Under the pieces are notes generated by a model. The model saw nothing but the letters and a program-made list of their open reading frames with translations, was not told the DNA's origin and ran no database searches. The position numbers and the translations under genes were made by a program. A DNA stretch of 64,000 nt from Pezizomycotina sp. ARF18 (taxonomy: Eukaryota; Ascomycota), in NCBI GenBank assembly GCA_002224055.1, contig AZLU01000064.1, positions 62,001 through 126,000 on the forward strand, written 5' to 3'. Shown piece after piece: positions 1-11,399 of this stretch. Numbering within the stretch: position 1 is the stretch's first letter; each line of letters opens with the position of its first letter.

Positions 1-656
1 AAACCCGTCCGCCGCTGCTTCGGTAACCGCGACAGTATCCTCATCAGCGTATCCTTGAAACCTAGACTGAGTAACCTATCCGCCTCGTCCATCACCAGTA
101 CCTCGAAGCTCGACGTGTGCACGTACGGCGACGCTAGGAGGTCGTTGAGCCGCCCCGGTGTGGCGATGATGAAGTTACACGAATTCGAGAGGAAGTGTTT
201 GATATCCTGCGCCGGCGAACTCGTACCGCCGACGAGTAACTGCGGCCGGACGGAACACGAAGAAGCAGTAGCAGTAGCAGTAGCTTCGTCATCGGAAGAC
301 GACTGTTCGGCGACGGGGTAGAATTTCAGCAGCTTCTCGCAGACGTCGAATATCTGCGTCGCTAATTCCCTCGTCGGTGATATTACGATGCCGCCGACTT
401 GTCCCTTCGCTAGACCTCCTTTAATCCGTGTTATTCTTTCTATCATGGGAATTAAGAACGCGAGGGTTTTGCCGCTGCCTGTTACAGCTTCGACGACGAC
501 GTCTTTGTTCCCGAGAAATAGTGGGATGGTGGACGCTTGCACGGGCGTCATTTTCGTGAAACCCATGGTCGACATTGCATCTAGTATCCACGGCGAAAGA
601 AGGGGTGTTATGGACGTCCATAGTCGCGGATCTTTCGTCGTCGTCGTCGTCGTCAT
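1..656 (-). CDS. SPB4: ATP-dependent rRNA helicase Spb4 (DEAD-box), 5' part
   Basis: N-terminal about 218 residues of a DEAD-box RNA helicase that acts in the nucleolus on 60S pre-ribosomes. One open frame runs from the ATG at 656-654 to the window edge. The start is followed by a run of six Thr codons. Visible motifs in order: a Q-motif region [12 protein letters not shown], Walker [19 protein letters not shown] (in [13 protein letters not shown]), and VMDEADRLL followed by [11 protein letters not shown], which leads into the SAT motif off the edge. The stretch [20 protein letters not shown] and the linker LPKQRRTG are typical of the Spb4/DDX55 branch and separate it from other DEAD-box proteins. 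An acidic, Ala/Thr-rich insert sits between PTRELA and the GG motif. No frame break is visible in this part. It is divergently arranged with IMP2; the two starts are 235 bases apart, suggesting a shared promoter. Confidence 0.93.
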   Translation of the reverse strand, partial: MTTTTTTKDPRLWTSITPLLSPWILDAMSTMGFTKMTPVQASTIPLFLGNKDVVVEAVTGSGKTLAFLIPMIERITRIKGGLAKGQVGGIVISPTRELATQIFDVCEKLLKFYPVAEQSSSDDEATATATASSCSVRPQLLVGGTSSPAQDIKHFLSNSCNFIIATPGRLNDLLASPYVHTSSFEVLVMDEADRLLSLGFKDTLMRILSRLPKQRRTG

Positions 657-829
657 TGTGGTTCCTAGTTATTTGGAAGATTTTGCTGTTTGAACGTGAG
701 AGTTGCGGTTTCTGCTTGTGCGCCATAAGACGGAATTGAAAATTTGCAGCGACGGAGATTGCCGCTATCCGTAAAAGCTTCCCCTGCAGCCCTACCAACT
801 TCAACTTCTAAATTCGCCTAAAACAACCT

Positions 830-875
830 CCACAACCTCAACCTTCAACTCTCCACAACCTCAACCTTCAACTCC
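830..875. repeat. Two tandem copies of a 23-nt unit in the SPB4-IMP2 spacer
   Basis: The unit CCACAACCTCAACCTTCAAC plus CTY occurs twice head to tail (830-852 and 853-875), ending 16 bases before the IMP2 ATG. It is CT/CA-rich and G-free, as fungal 5' UTRs often are. It could be a duplicated leader or promoter element; function is not known. Confidence 0.8.
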
Positions 876-891
876 CCACATCACCACCACA

Positions 892-1664
892 ATGCCGCCG
901 AAATTCCTCACCGGCCTGCGCACTTTTAGAGAGCGCTACTGGGCCCTCTACCAGACGATAACCTGGTTCCCGCCTTCGTCTTCCTCTTCGAGTACGGGTA
1001 CAGCATAAGCTGGGTCGAAGGTCTGAGCATGTACCCACGTTCTCGCCGGACTACGCGAACGGAGGCTTCCGCGACGCACTGCTGCTACGAAAATGGGGCG
1101 TGGCGGGGGAATTGAAGGCGGGGCAGGTTGTTACGTTTAGGTAGTATAAAAACACACTCAATCCCTTCTTACCTTTATCATTCTTTTTTTTTTAAATCGT
1201 TATTTATTACAATCTTGAATGCTAAGTGTTATGGGTATACTTAAAAGGTCACCCACGAATCCGAGAGGATGAGCATAAAGCGCATAATAGCGACGGAGAA
1301 CGACGTCGTAGCTACGAAAGCGCCGTTTCCGAAGTCGCACTGCGTTATTCCTCAGGGCCATGTTTGGGTTGAAGGGGACGGGGAGTACGAATCTTACGAC
1401 AGCAATTCTTACGGACCTGTAAGGAATAATCCCATATATCTCTTATAATCAATTATCTTGAAATTTTTATGGCGAAGTCTTACTAATATTACGGGTTTCT
1501 CTTAGATATCAAAGGCACTGATCAAGTCGAGAGTGTCCGGTATTATTTTCCCTTTCTCCAGGTTCGGGCGGATAGAAGAAGGGGTACCGGAAGCTGCGAG
1601 GGCGAGGGTACGCAGCTCGGGACCTGTTTCCGTAGTTTCTGTAGACAGTATCCTTAATTCATGA
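892..1664 (+). CDS. IMP2: Mitochondrial inner membrane protease subunit 2 (Imp2-like, signal peptidase I family)
   Basis: Serine protease that cleaves sorting signals of intermembrane-space proteins at the mitochondrial inner membrane. The ATG at 892 follows a CT-rich leader. Exons: 892-1140, 1248-1418 and 1506-1664; the introns start GTAGTA and GTAAGG and end AG. The N-terminal hydrophobic stretch around ITWFP/FVFLFEYGYSISW is the expected membrane anchor. It is followed by the SMYP catalytic-Ser box, the SIKRII block carrying the general-base Lys, GHVWVEGD, and YDSNSYGP, then the C-terminal ISKALIKSRVSG and FPFSRFGRI. The order and the KAPFPKSHCVIPQGHVWVEG spacing fit Imp2 better than Imp1. 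Exon 1 and the start of exon 2 each change frame, for example a missing base in the codon after SMYP, consistent with the indel pattern of the whole window. Identification is firm; exact reading frame is not. Confidence 0.88.
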
Positions 1665-1963
1665 TACACATAAACAACATAAGGGAAGATGAAGCATTAT
1701 GACCGTATTCTTGTTGCTCGCTATAGCAGTGATCTAGAATGAAAAGTTCAAGGAACGCAAGTGCCAAAAAGCAATAGTACGTGCTGCAAAAAATGTGAAT
1801 GGTAAAAACGACTGTAGTGGGACCAAAACAAGAACATTTGTCGCTAACGATGCGAATTAAAATAAGTAGTGTACAATTAGTGCCAGGGTATAATTTATTA
1901 AAGCAAAAAGAAAGAAGGGTTATATAAAAGAAAGACAGCTAATTAAACAAAAAGACTATTTTC
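1665..1963. other. Spacer between two convergent genes
   Basis: About 300 bases between the 3' ends of IMP2 and the SPO71-like gene. AT-rich, no recognisable gene, RNA or repeat; it presumably holds both 3' UTRs. Confidence 0.6.
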
Positions 1964-4900
1964 TCAAGTCTTGACGCGGATCTCATCAACGGTATGCAGG
2001 CGCTCGATTTCCATGCCCAGCGCCATAACCCAGATATCGCGCTCCTGCCGGGACCTGCACTTGAACACGATAGCCTTGCCGTTTTGCCGAGGGCCGTAAC
2101 CCTTCTAAGGTGGCTCCTTTGGCCGTCCGCGGACATCGACCTCACGAACGACCGCTTCATCCCGTGCCAGAGCACAAAGCAGGTCATGGTTTCGTCGTCC
2201 GTAGACATCCACCCGTCGTCGTAAACGCGGGTAGGGCGTGCCTTCCGGGGCTGTAGGAATCGATCGCCTGGTGCGTCGGAAGCAGCTCGTTCTCCGTCAG
2301 GATACCGCTGTACACGTACGCGTCCTCGAGGCCAATCTCCTGCCGCTTTTCGTGCATCGTGTGGGCGACTTCGACCCCGTTGAGGTGGCGGAGACTGTTG
2401 TCGAATATGATAACCTTGCCGTGGCACGCGACGACGTAGTACTTCTTGAACTTGGCTCGACGGCCGTTTTTCCGGTATAGCGTGCCGGCCATCTGGAAGG
2501 GAAAAGTTTATCAATACATGTTCGCTTCATTACAAAGGCGAAAAAGGTAGCACTTACAGTAATTGTTCGACAAGACGAAATGCCGCACACATTCCAAGTC
2601 TCAGCGGAAGCAACGGATTTCGACACCTCCACTTCTTTCCGAACTGACCCAGCACGGATTCCATCTCATCGTCGATGTGTAGGGCATCTAAGTTCTGCTG
2701 CTTCGTTTGCCTTAGAATTGCGAGGTCGTCGGCTTTGCGCACTTTCCAATAGGTGGACAGGTCTTGGAGGCGCTTAACCCATTCATCACGAGTATTCCGC
2801 GAATAACCCTACACACGCACTAAATTAGCACTGGATAAATTCGATTGGAAACCCCGCCGAATAACTTACTTGAAGCCTTAAATAAGTCCGTTGGTAAGCA
2901 CCAGCTCAAACAGCCGCTCATCGTCCAGCTCCTTCGTCCTACCATCTTCGTTGGTAGAATTCGGAACCGAGCGATGAAAATCCACGGAGTTTCCTTCTAC
3001 AACGTGCTCCGATAACTCCTCCTTTTTGAAAGGGCGGACTTCCTTGACTTTTACAAAGATCAATAAACCCTTCCGCGCGGAGCACAGAATTTATCTTGCG
3101 CTCGGCTTCACGGTAGGCATCCTGGTCTTTGCGCTCCTGAAATACCACGTTGCCATTCTTCACCCAATCGATCTGGCCCTCAACGATAGGGTAAGGAGCG
3201 ACAGCGAAGACCAACGGTATCTTCTCAACTATTTCATCCGAGCCCGGAACCTTACTTCCTTGCTTGCGGGGTAGTTTCGGTGGCGTCGGAGGCAAAGCTC
3301 TTGCTGGTTTGCAGAACAGTAGGAGGTTGTCGTGCGTGTAGAAGTACAACCGCTTGTAGAACACCGGTCGGCGTGATTTTCCTTTGATGGAGGTCAAGCG
3401 GATGAGAAATCCCTCCACTGCAATTAAGTTAGATAGTGGAATTATTTACTTTCCTTAATTGAGAATTTCATACCTGGTGGGGGTTCAGTGAGTGAGCTGC
3501 CGTCTTCTCTCATTACATCGGTGGGATAATGGAGTTTTGGTCGCAATTCGAGCTCGTGGGTCTAGAAACAGTCAATATCAAATCGAATCAACACAGCACT
3601 AGCGCTGGTGAGGCTTACCTTCTGCATGCCCATGGAGCCGTGCATTTTCTGCTCGTTGACCTGTTATAGCCAGAATGTTAGAACGCTGATGTGCGCTTCG
3701 AAGGTGGAAATACATACTCCGTGAATCCACTCCAAACGATCATATCTCCGCCACGCCAGGCCCATCCTCTCTGTTTGCCGCCAAAAGTCGACAACCTCCC
3801 TCCACTCATCTATTTGTTTCAGCATTTTCATGGATGTGCTTAGGAAATGCTGCGCAGCTGCTCCGTCGTCGTGCAACGAAGGGTCCTTTTGAACACAGGA
3901 CGGTTTTGCCCTTCCGTCTTTTGGCCAGTGGGAATATCTGGGGTCGCGGAAATCCTAAGACTCAAAGAGAGATCCGGAACCTGGACGACTAAACTCTCAG
4001 GCTGGTTCCAGCCAAGTGCCCGCCGCAGAAACGTATACCATTCTACTGACAAGGCCGCGGAGCGGGGCCGCATGACAAATATGATCGTGCCGCTTTTGTG
4101 AGGAAGCCATAAGACTAATGTTTTGTCTAGGGATGAGTAGAGGTTGACGTTCGTTATCTTGCGATCGAGAGGTATTTCTCTCGTAGAGCCGACTGCGAAT
4201 TTGATTTTTTCGACTGCAGGAATGACCTATTATATTACCCGTCAGAGAAACTTGCCAATATTTGGATATGCTACGAGAACAAACCCTGGTCTTGTATAGT
4301 TTCAGAGCAAGAGGGGCTTCTTTGCTTCCCGTCTCTCTGCACACAACTACATGTTCACGCCATTTTTCGAGCGTGCGTGTCGCAACTTTGAGGCTCTCAT
4401 TTTCGTCGTAGTCCTGTGGCAGCTCCTTTGCGCAAAACTCTACCCTGACTAGCATCTTTTCCATTTTGACGATCTCACCTTCACGGATCTTTCGCCGGTC
4501 GCGCAGGCTCACGTTGCGTCTCCGGCTCAGGTGGAGCAGTCTCTTCTGCATCTCCTGATCGACGTTGACGGCGTTATCGTGCGTCTTGAACCTAACGAGG
4601 CCACCTGTGGCTGATCGTTCCTTCTTCCACTTACCCGGTGTCGGGGGCTTGTTCTCGTCTTCTTTGCACCAGTCGAGATACTAGTCTTTTTGAGAGCGCT
4701 CTTCAGCGGTTTAGAGGGAGCGGAAGGCGCTTTGGCTTCTGCGGAGTTGTCGAGGGCGATAGGGAAGGGGCTGCTTCTTGCTGGCGGCTAGAAGGTTTCG
4801 GTGAGCTGGCATGCCTCAATAGAGAAGACAACGAAGTGGCTGCATCACCAGATTCAAACCTTGCCAGATTGGTGCTCGTACGAGCGAGTTCAGTAGTCAC

Positions 4901-5490
4901 GAACGGTCGTCGGTACCGTCATCACTAACGTTCCGCTTCTTGTTCGGTTGCTCGAGCCGTTGTTGTGGTCCGTCGACGGCTTGTGGCTATCAGATATGTC
5001 GCCTTTATTGTTACCGTCGTTGTCTTCGTCATCGTCATCGCCGTTCTCGTCTTCGTTTTCTTCCTCTTCATCGCGATGAAACGGAAACCCTGACCCTCTT
5101 CGACCGCCCCAGCTTCGAGCGCTCTTTGGGGATTCCAGCGCCGTCATGAACGAGTCTCCGCTCTTTGGGCCATCGGGTTGTCCGTATCGCCTGAGTTAAT
5201 GTCGGGCGACGAGGAATGGTAAGCCCTGCTTGTTCGGCAGGTCCAGGTGACGTCGTTGGCTCTTCAACATGAGCATCACCCTCATCGCTGCTATCGTCAT
5301 TGCCATCACCCGAGCGGCTCGCAGAGCTTTGCCCAGGTACATCAACGGCTCCAGATCCGAAGAGAAATACGTAGCGTTCGGCGGCGGCGTCGTCGTGTCG
5401 GCCGACTTCCAAGAATCGTGCCGTTCGCCCGTCCCCAGCCCGTTACCCTTCTCTTCCTCGAAACGTTATCTTCGGCGACGAACGATCCAT
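1964..5490 (-). CDS. Spo71/Mug56-like PH-domain protein
   Basis: Large PH-domain protein of the fungal Spo71/Mug56 family, whose yeast members act at the prospore membrane in meiosis. Probable start ATG at 5490-5488 (MDRSSPKITF); stop TGA at 1966-1964. N-terminal Ser/Pro/acidic region (a Glu/Asp/Asn-rich stretch near 5040-5060), then TLTQAIRTTRWP and, near 4450-4350, MLVRVEFCAKELPQDYDENE followed by EKWREHVVVCRE, as in the family's N-terminal module. A PH domain follows: NVCGISSCRTIT across an intron (about 2494-2555, GTAAGT...CAG) into MAGTLYRKNGRRAKFKKYYV, then HGKVIIFDNSLRHLNG, RVYDDGWMSTDDET, FVLWHGMKR, and the closing helix ERDIWVMALGMEIERL. The protein must be followed across several frames. 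Conserved blocks remain, so I do not call it a pseudogene. Family assignment is from remembered motif patterns, not a search. A further upstream exon near 5785-6085 is possible. Confidence 0.75.
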
Positions 5491-7215
5491 CCCGGTGCGC
5501 ATAATAATTCGTTAAATGTTTGAGAATACCAACTGTGACGGTGTGTCTGCAGCCAACCCTTCGGCACAGGTCCGACGAACCTTTTTCCGTTCAAATCGAG
5601 TCAGCGACATGTTTCAAGTACAAGGGAAAGTTAATGCCTCAATTTTTTGTCTCGCTTGTTGCTCGAAGCGGGTAATAAACGTACACTCGCCGCGTTGTCA
5701 AATGAAGATGTTCGGGTGTCGCGTGATGCTGTGCGAGGAGAAAAATCTCGATTAGTTTCCTAGACTTTCTAGCACTCTCCGTCTTCAATTTCCTTCATTT
5801 TTCTTTCCTAGAAGACGACGTACCAGGCGGTGCGCAGTATACGACGCAGGATCGAGCAGCGCCGGAGTTTCACCTCGAGGAGGTCGTAGTATGTGTCGTC
5901 GTCGTCGTCGTCGTCCTCGCTCGTTCGCGGCTCGTAAATGGAGATATCTGACCCTGCTCTGCCTGCTGCTGTTTTGCGACATCCTGCCCTATCGATTGAT
6001 CCCCCTTAAGAGGTAAAGATTGGAAATGTAACCCTGAGTAAGGATTCGCAAATAGTAAAGAAGAATAAAAGAAAAATCGATTCACAACAGGAATAAGAGA
6101 AAGAACCTATAATTGAATTTCCGAAAAAGACGCGCGAGAATCAACAACACTTTTTTTTTTTTTTGCTTTTGCATTCGATGCTACCGATACATCGTGATGT
6201 CTAAACGAAAAACACGGTGTAATTTCTTTTACCCACAGCGAAAGAAAGGCTTTAAAAAGAACGAACTGCAAGACTTGAAAGGAAAAGGAAGGCTAATGCG
6301 GAAGCAAATGAAAAACGAAGAGATATTTCTTTTAGCGTCTATATGGATAAGACAGCGAAGGGATGAGAGAGGAGAAACGATGATGATGAGAGACTGGAAC
6401 CCTGGCTTTCTCTCTCGTTTTGTTTATCGTGTATTTCGAGTGTGAATTGCGTAGTGTTATATACAATGAATGAATAAGTACGTTGCAGTGCATGGGGAAT
6501 TTAATACGCCTTTCTTCGTTAATGGACGTTTTTCCTATTGCTGCAATATCTGTTCCAGTGATGTCATTGGTCCAGAGCGTGTAAGACCCGCTTAGTCATA
6601 CTCACGTGACTCGACTCAAATATTGAGCGTCATGTTTACTGGTCATTTTCGATTCGATATAGGAGGATAGATAGCTGGGGTAGCTTGCAGCGCTTTGCGA
6701 CGGGAATTGCCAAAAGTGGGTTAAATACGAAATAACAGGCAAGGCCTGATAGAAGAAGTAAGGAGGAGAGAAAGAGGAGAAAGGGGAGAGAGAAGAGACA
6801 TTAACAGTAGTGGAGATACATACATACTGATGTATGTATATTCCCTGCTTAGCGTTGTTTTGCATTGCTATAGCTCCCAACCGGAAGAGTTACTACTTGT
6901 GTGTCTAGGTCAATTGAGAACAAGCTATCGTGTCCACCCCCAGAAACCCAGCTCCGAGAAGAGGTAGTATACTAGTAGTAACACACACATATATATATAT
7001 ATTGTAGCTTTGATATATACCGCACGATTTTGTTTTATAAATAGAGCTAGCAATTCCCCTCAATTCTTCCCGGAGCTCTCTAGCTACTATCTCCTATCTT
7101 CCTCCAGCTTCAAAAGTATCTTCAATTCAGTTCAATTGCTTGGGTCAATTTCAAAGCTACTTCCCACATTAAACTTCCCCGCACAGCTCTTTCTCGTAGC
7201 CCTATATTAGCAACA
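5491..7215. other. Spacer between divergent genes, with a possible minus-strand exon at 5785-6085
   Basis: Mostly AT-rich leader and promoter sequence. On the minus strand 5810-5980 reads as a plausible coding piece with an acidic run encoded by a GAC repeat (DISIYEPRTSEDDD..., then TYYDLLEVKLRRC). It may be an upstream exon of the SPO71-like gene or a separate small gene; no intron bridge to 5490 is obvious. Just before the GLTP start, 6960-7210 is a CT-rich leader with an AT dinucleotide run near 6990-7002. Confidence 0.4.
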
Positions 7216-7776
7216 ATGACAGAGACCTTCTTTGATACTCAGAAGAGGTCCTTCGTGGATGTCACAACCGAGCCAGGGATCAAGACGGTAGAGTTCCTTG
7301 AAGCAGCGAGTCCCTGACTACATTGTTCGGTAAGTATTGTCTTATTATTATGAAAGGTATTAAGTAGTAGTTTTAGTAAAAGCTTCCAATTGCTAACTTA
7401 GGATGGCTTTTCGTTAGATTTGCTCGGTTCCACCGCTTTTGGCCCGGTAAAGAGCGACATGACCGGAAACATTGCTGTAAGCTTAAGCTAACCCACGTCT
7501 AATTTTTAACGGTTACACCTTTCTTTGTACATAATGTTCACAATGAGAAGAATGTTGTTACTGACCCGGTATACATTTTTTGTAACTGTGTAGAAAATCC
7601 GAGCGAGATATGATGCCGCCCTGGCAAGTCCGAAACCCTCCAGGATTTGACGAACAACGAGATTGCTGAAGGCTCCCACACTGCTACTCAGGGTCTCCTC
7701 TGGCTCAACCGGTTCGTTACATTCTCTTTCCCTCCTCTTTTCCTTTATGATAATACAACATGTACATAGGTAGCTT

Positions 7777-7814
<38 letters not shown>

Positions 7815-8135
7815 GATCCGATCACAGCGGTCTCAACTTCACCTACATCGCTCTCAAGCGAAACCAAGACAAACCCGACGAGGAGCTCAGCGCCTCCTTC
7901 ACGGAAGCCTACAGCAACACCCTGAAGCAGCACCACAACTTCGTCGTCAAGGCATCTTCTCCGTCGCATGAAGGCGACCCCTTACCGCGCTGAGTTCTAC
8001 AAGAAGCTCGGCGAGGACCAAGGTAAGGTCCAGGGACAGATGCAGGCCTACGTGCCCGCCCTGGAGAAGAACGTCGCCATCGTCAACGACCTGTTCGACG
8101 CTCGCAAGGACGAATGGAAATGGGAGAAGTGGTAA
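7216..8135 (+). CDS. het-c2: Glycolipid transfer protein (HET-C2 family)
   Basis: Soluble GLTP-fold protein that moves glycosphingolipids between membranes; the Podospora homologue HET-C2 also governs heterokaryon incompatibility through STAND partners. Start MTETFFDTQKRSFVDV at 7216; stop TAA at 8133. Three introns: after the first exon (about 7331), after GPVKSDMTGNIA (about 7466), and after GLLWLN (about 7713-7826). The lipid-binding signature is all visible: the SDMTGNIA block followed by Lys (head-group Asp, Asn and Lys), Trp in GLLWLN-R-GLNFTYIAL, and His in LKQHHNFVVK, then the C-terminal MKATPYRAEFYKKLG and LEKNVAIVNDLFDARKDEW. Length, near 200 residues, fits the family. Exons 1, 3 and 4 each show a frame change. 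The third intron contains a 34-base poly-A tract. No HET-domain or STAND gene is seen next to it. Confidence 0.88.
7778..7811. repeat. Poly-A tract of 34 bases inside a GLTP intron
   Basis: Uninterrupted A34 in intron 3, directly upstream of the 3' splice site region. Unusual in a position where a polypyrimidine tract might be expected on the sense strand; true length is uncertain given the indel-prone sequence. Confidence 0.85.
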
Positions 8136-8956
8136 TGGCTTTTAAAAAGAGGCTAGGTCGTAGCTCTAAATTGAGCTTTTGGTTTGTCCATCTAATTGGG
8201 CAATGTTTTTCGAGGACAAAAATATGTCCGATGATGCTTTTCATGATTTTTATGAAAAATGAATAACAAACATGTAGCTTAAAAAGCAAATGAATAAAAA
8301 GATCCTATGGGATCTAACGAGTACAAAGTTTTCCTTTATCACGCTGAGCTATGAATCTCATGTCTCAATTGAAGTTCGTATCGAATGAAGCCGACCACGT
8401 GCAGGATTCACCGTGGTATTTGAAGCCCATTGTTCATGCGGTAGCCATAAAACGAGTCTAGAGCTGCTTAGCTAGCTAGCTGTTGAAGCTCCACTTTTCC
8501 TTAGGCCCAAACGAATTTGAACTCCACCCCAGGATCTATTCACCGAATACGGAGAGCACATCATGCATGCAGGCTACTGCCACCCCGTAAAATCGAGAAA
8601 GCTTACCGTGAACCGCAAAAGTAAGCCTCTTGAATGTCTTGAAATCCTTTTCTGATTGACGATAATTATAAATCAATGTTCATCTTTATCACCGATTCGC
8701 AGTTGACTTGCTGCCTTTTTTTTCCAGCTTAATATCTATTGTAGTTTCTGCAGATCTGTTTTGCAAAAATAGTATTTATGCAGAGCTTAGACCTCGCCAG
8801 GATCAGAGTTACAATTTTTCCCCCAGAAGCATCGGAAATAGTTTAATACCTTAAACGTTCGGTGAATTTCGCAAATTCAACAGACATTATTATACATCCC
8901 ACATTTCGCAAATCCACCATAAACAAAAACAGAAAAGAAAAAAAAGAAAAAAAAAA
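8136..8956. other. Intergenic spacer
   Basis: 3' flank of the GLTP gene and promoter/leader of the GNAT gene. A 10-base A run lies immediately before the GNAT ATG. I see no gene, RNA or repeat of note. Confidence 0.5.
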
Positions 8957-9275
8957 ATGTCGACCCCACCTCCAGAATCCGCCGCGCCGTCGCCTCCGAC
9001 GTTCCTCTAATACTCGCAATGATCGTGGAGCTGGCAGAATACGAAAAGGACGTACAATCCTGCAAAGCGACGGAAGAACTGCTATCCGTATCTCTCGGGT
9101 TTTCTCCGGGAGCGGATGGGATCACGAAAGCATGTGCAAATACTTTTTTACTATTTGAAAAAACGGAAGGCAGTGAAGAGGAGGAAGCGGTCGGTATGGC
9201 GCTGTGGTTTTACAATTATAGCACTTGGAGGGCGAAGCCTGGTGTACGTGTACCAATTGATTTTTTTTTGTGCGG

Positions 9276-9312
<37 letters not shown>

Positions 9313-9798
9313 ATACCATTTACAATGCTGATGATATAATTGTTATATACAAAAAAAAAAAATAATGAACAGGTCTACTTGGAAGATCTATACGTCCGAC
9401 CGAAATTCCGGGAAAGGGTACGGAACGGCGCTGTTAGCTACGCTGGCGAAGGAGGTTATACGGGTAGACGGCGGGGCGGTTAGATTGGTCGGTACTCAAG
9501 TGGAACGAACCGAGTATAAGATTTTAGTGAGTACCATTCTCCACTTCATGGAACATGAGAGAGACGGAGAGACGGAGGGAGGGAGGGAGGGGGAGGCCGG
9601 AGGATGAGAGAGCTAATGATTATTATGTTTTTTTTTTTTTTTTTTTGTAGCGAGAGCATCGGCGCAAAAGCATTGGACGAGTGGCAGGGTATGAGGGTCG
9701 AAGGAGATAATTTGGGGAAGCTATCTGAGCTGGGGCCGACGGTGAGCTCGATATTTGAACACCGCCTTATCCGGGGATCTTGGGAGGTATTGTTGTAA
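8957..9798 (+). CDS. GNAT-family N-acetyltransferase (diamine acetyltransferase-like)
   Basis: Small acetyl-CoA-dependent acetyltransferase of the spermidine/spermine N1-acetyltransferase-like group; natural substrate unknown. Start ATG at 8957 (MSTPPP...). Exons about 8957-9243, 9373-9529 and 9650-9798; introns start GTACGT and GTGAGT and end CAG and TAG. In order: RRAVASDVPLILAMIVELAE with AEYEKDVQ, the typical N-terminal helix; then VYLEDLYVRPKFR, a GKGYGTALLATLAKEV acetyl-CoA pyrophosphate loop (RGxGxG type), and finally IRFYESIGAKALDEWQGMRV across the second splice. This order and the FYE-GA motif are diagnostic of the family. Frame changes occur near the N-terminus and at the acetyl-CoA loop. 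Intron 1 holds a 32-base AT run. The C-terminal tail after KLSELG is poorly conserved, so the stop may lie a little earlier. Confidence 0.82.
9278..9309. repeat. (AT)16 microsatellite
   Basis: Perfect dinucleotide run inside intron 1 of the GNAT gene. Confidence 0.9.
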
Positions 9799-10422
9799 GT
9801 AGCTAAGATATTTATAGATTAAAAGAGTAGTATTTATTATGACGAATATACAATAAAAAAAAAAAAAAAAAAGTTTAGCTTTAATCTAACCTATAGAGTA
9901 ATAATATAAATATATAACTCCGGCGCGGGCGCATCTAAGTACTCAAGTACATATATTATTAAAGATATTAAAAGTTTATCGGCCCGAATTTAATTAATAT
10001 TTATTTATTTATTTATTATTTATTTATTTATTTATTTAGCTGGCTATACTGAGGCCTTTATTATTTATATTGCTGCAGCCGTCAGACGATCTGATCTGTG
10101 TTTGCAATTTGAAAAGCTTTCCGTGCTTATTATAAAGAGGTGGGCTTGCGCAAGATGTAGGTAGCCAGGTAGGTGCTCGTTTTAAATTTCCTTAACCTAT
10201 TGCGCAGCAACCCAACAGTCCAGTCCAGCCCGACTTCTATTTATGTGATTGGTAGGAATTAGCGAAAGAGACTTTTTTTTTTTTTTTTTTTTTTTCCCCT
10301 TTATACCAACCGCCAATCAAAATCGGGGGTTGAAACTGAGGACGCCAAAAACAGTCTCCCTACTACCGAAGGTCCCTTTTTTTCCCCCGGCCCAAGCCAT
10401 TTGCAAATTTAGAGCACAGCTG

Positions 10423-10461
<39 letters not shown>

Positions 10462-10646
10462 AAGAAAAGAAAAAAAAAGATTTTATTTCCTTGTCCTTCT
10501 TCATCCTTTCTTTTTTTTTTTTTTTTTCCAACCCATCATCCTCTTTCAGTCCAGGCAGATAGGATCACGGTTTTTCCAGAATAATGCTTTAGATATAGAG
10601 AGGTTCTGTCTTTGTATACTTCATGCTTTCTATACAATAGCCTTTG

Positions 10647-10677
<31 letters not shown>

Positions 10678-11399
10678 GTTTTTTCAAAACTAGGGATATT
10701 AACTTAATAACAGGACGGGCGTGGAAAACTCTGTGTGTGCAGTTTCAGCGAATCAAACGACTGAGTCAGAACGGGGAAGGTTTGCTTTTCAACTCATCGT
10801 CAAACCACTAAGGAGACATTGATCATTCATCCTCCATCGACAGACAGCTGAGGATCTCTTCGAGAAGAGACGAGAGATAATCAAGAAGATACAAGGGCCG
10901 ATAGAGAAATCTACCGTAAGACGACGAAGAAAGATAACTAACTGCACGGCATGAGAAAAGAGAGGACGCCAACAAAGCAGCCTACTGGTGGAACGCATTA
11001 ACGGTCTCCGAATCCTATTTCATTTCTTTTCGATTGGCAATTTTTGCGCGAGGCTGGCGGTGGTCACGTTCACTTGCGTTAACCCCCCCCCCCCCAACTT
11101 TTCCCGATTCAAAAATTCCTCACGAGGTATGGCACAACAGTTTGGTCTAAAATGATCAATACTACCTTATCTTTCTGTTTCTGCATGAAAAATCACCATC
11201 TCTCGCGAGAACTCCTCCTCTACATCTATACCCTCCTCCTTGCGTTATACCTTATTATCTCCTGCCAAATTATGCATGGTAAAGAAGTGATCATTTTCAT
11301 TTTTTTTTTTTTTTTTCGCTCACGAGTGGACCCATACATACTATAGGGAAAGAATTCCGGCAGTAGACCCCCCTCGAGCGCCGCCTGCTATCTGGGAAA
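9799..11399. other. AT-rich spacer with tetranucleotide and homopolymer repeats
   Basis: Contains a TTTA/TTA repeat at about 10000-10038, T23 at 10273-10295, T31 at 10424-10454 immediately followed by A9, further T runs near 10510-10527 and 10651-10677, and a C11 run near 11085. The remainder is pyrimidine-rich leader for the MBP1-like gene. No gene recognised. Confidence 0.6.
10424..10463. repeat. T31-A9 junction
   Basis: A 31-base T run runs directly into nine A. This can fold back on itself; similar T-to-A junctions recur elsewhere in the window (30003-30029, 44671-44698, 51342-51378). Confidence 0.8.

Noticed and set aside
7216-9798. Heterokaryon-incompatibility cluster around the HET-C2 gene
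   Set aside because: No HET-domain, NACHT or WD-repeat gene lies beside it; the neighbours are a PH protein and an acetyltransferase.
10249-10584. Open frame of about 110 codons at the poly-T cluster
   Set aside because: It is made of Phe and Lys runs from homopolymers.
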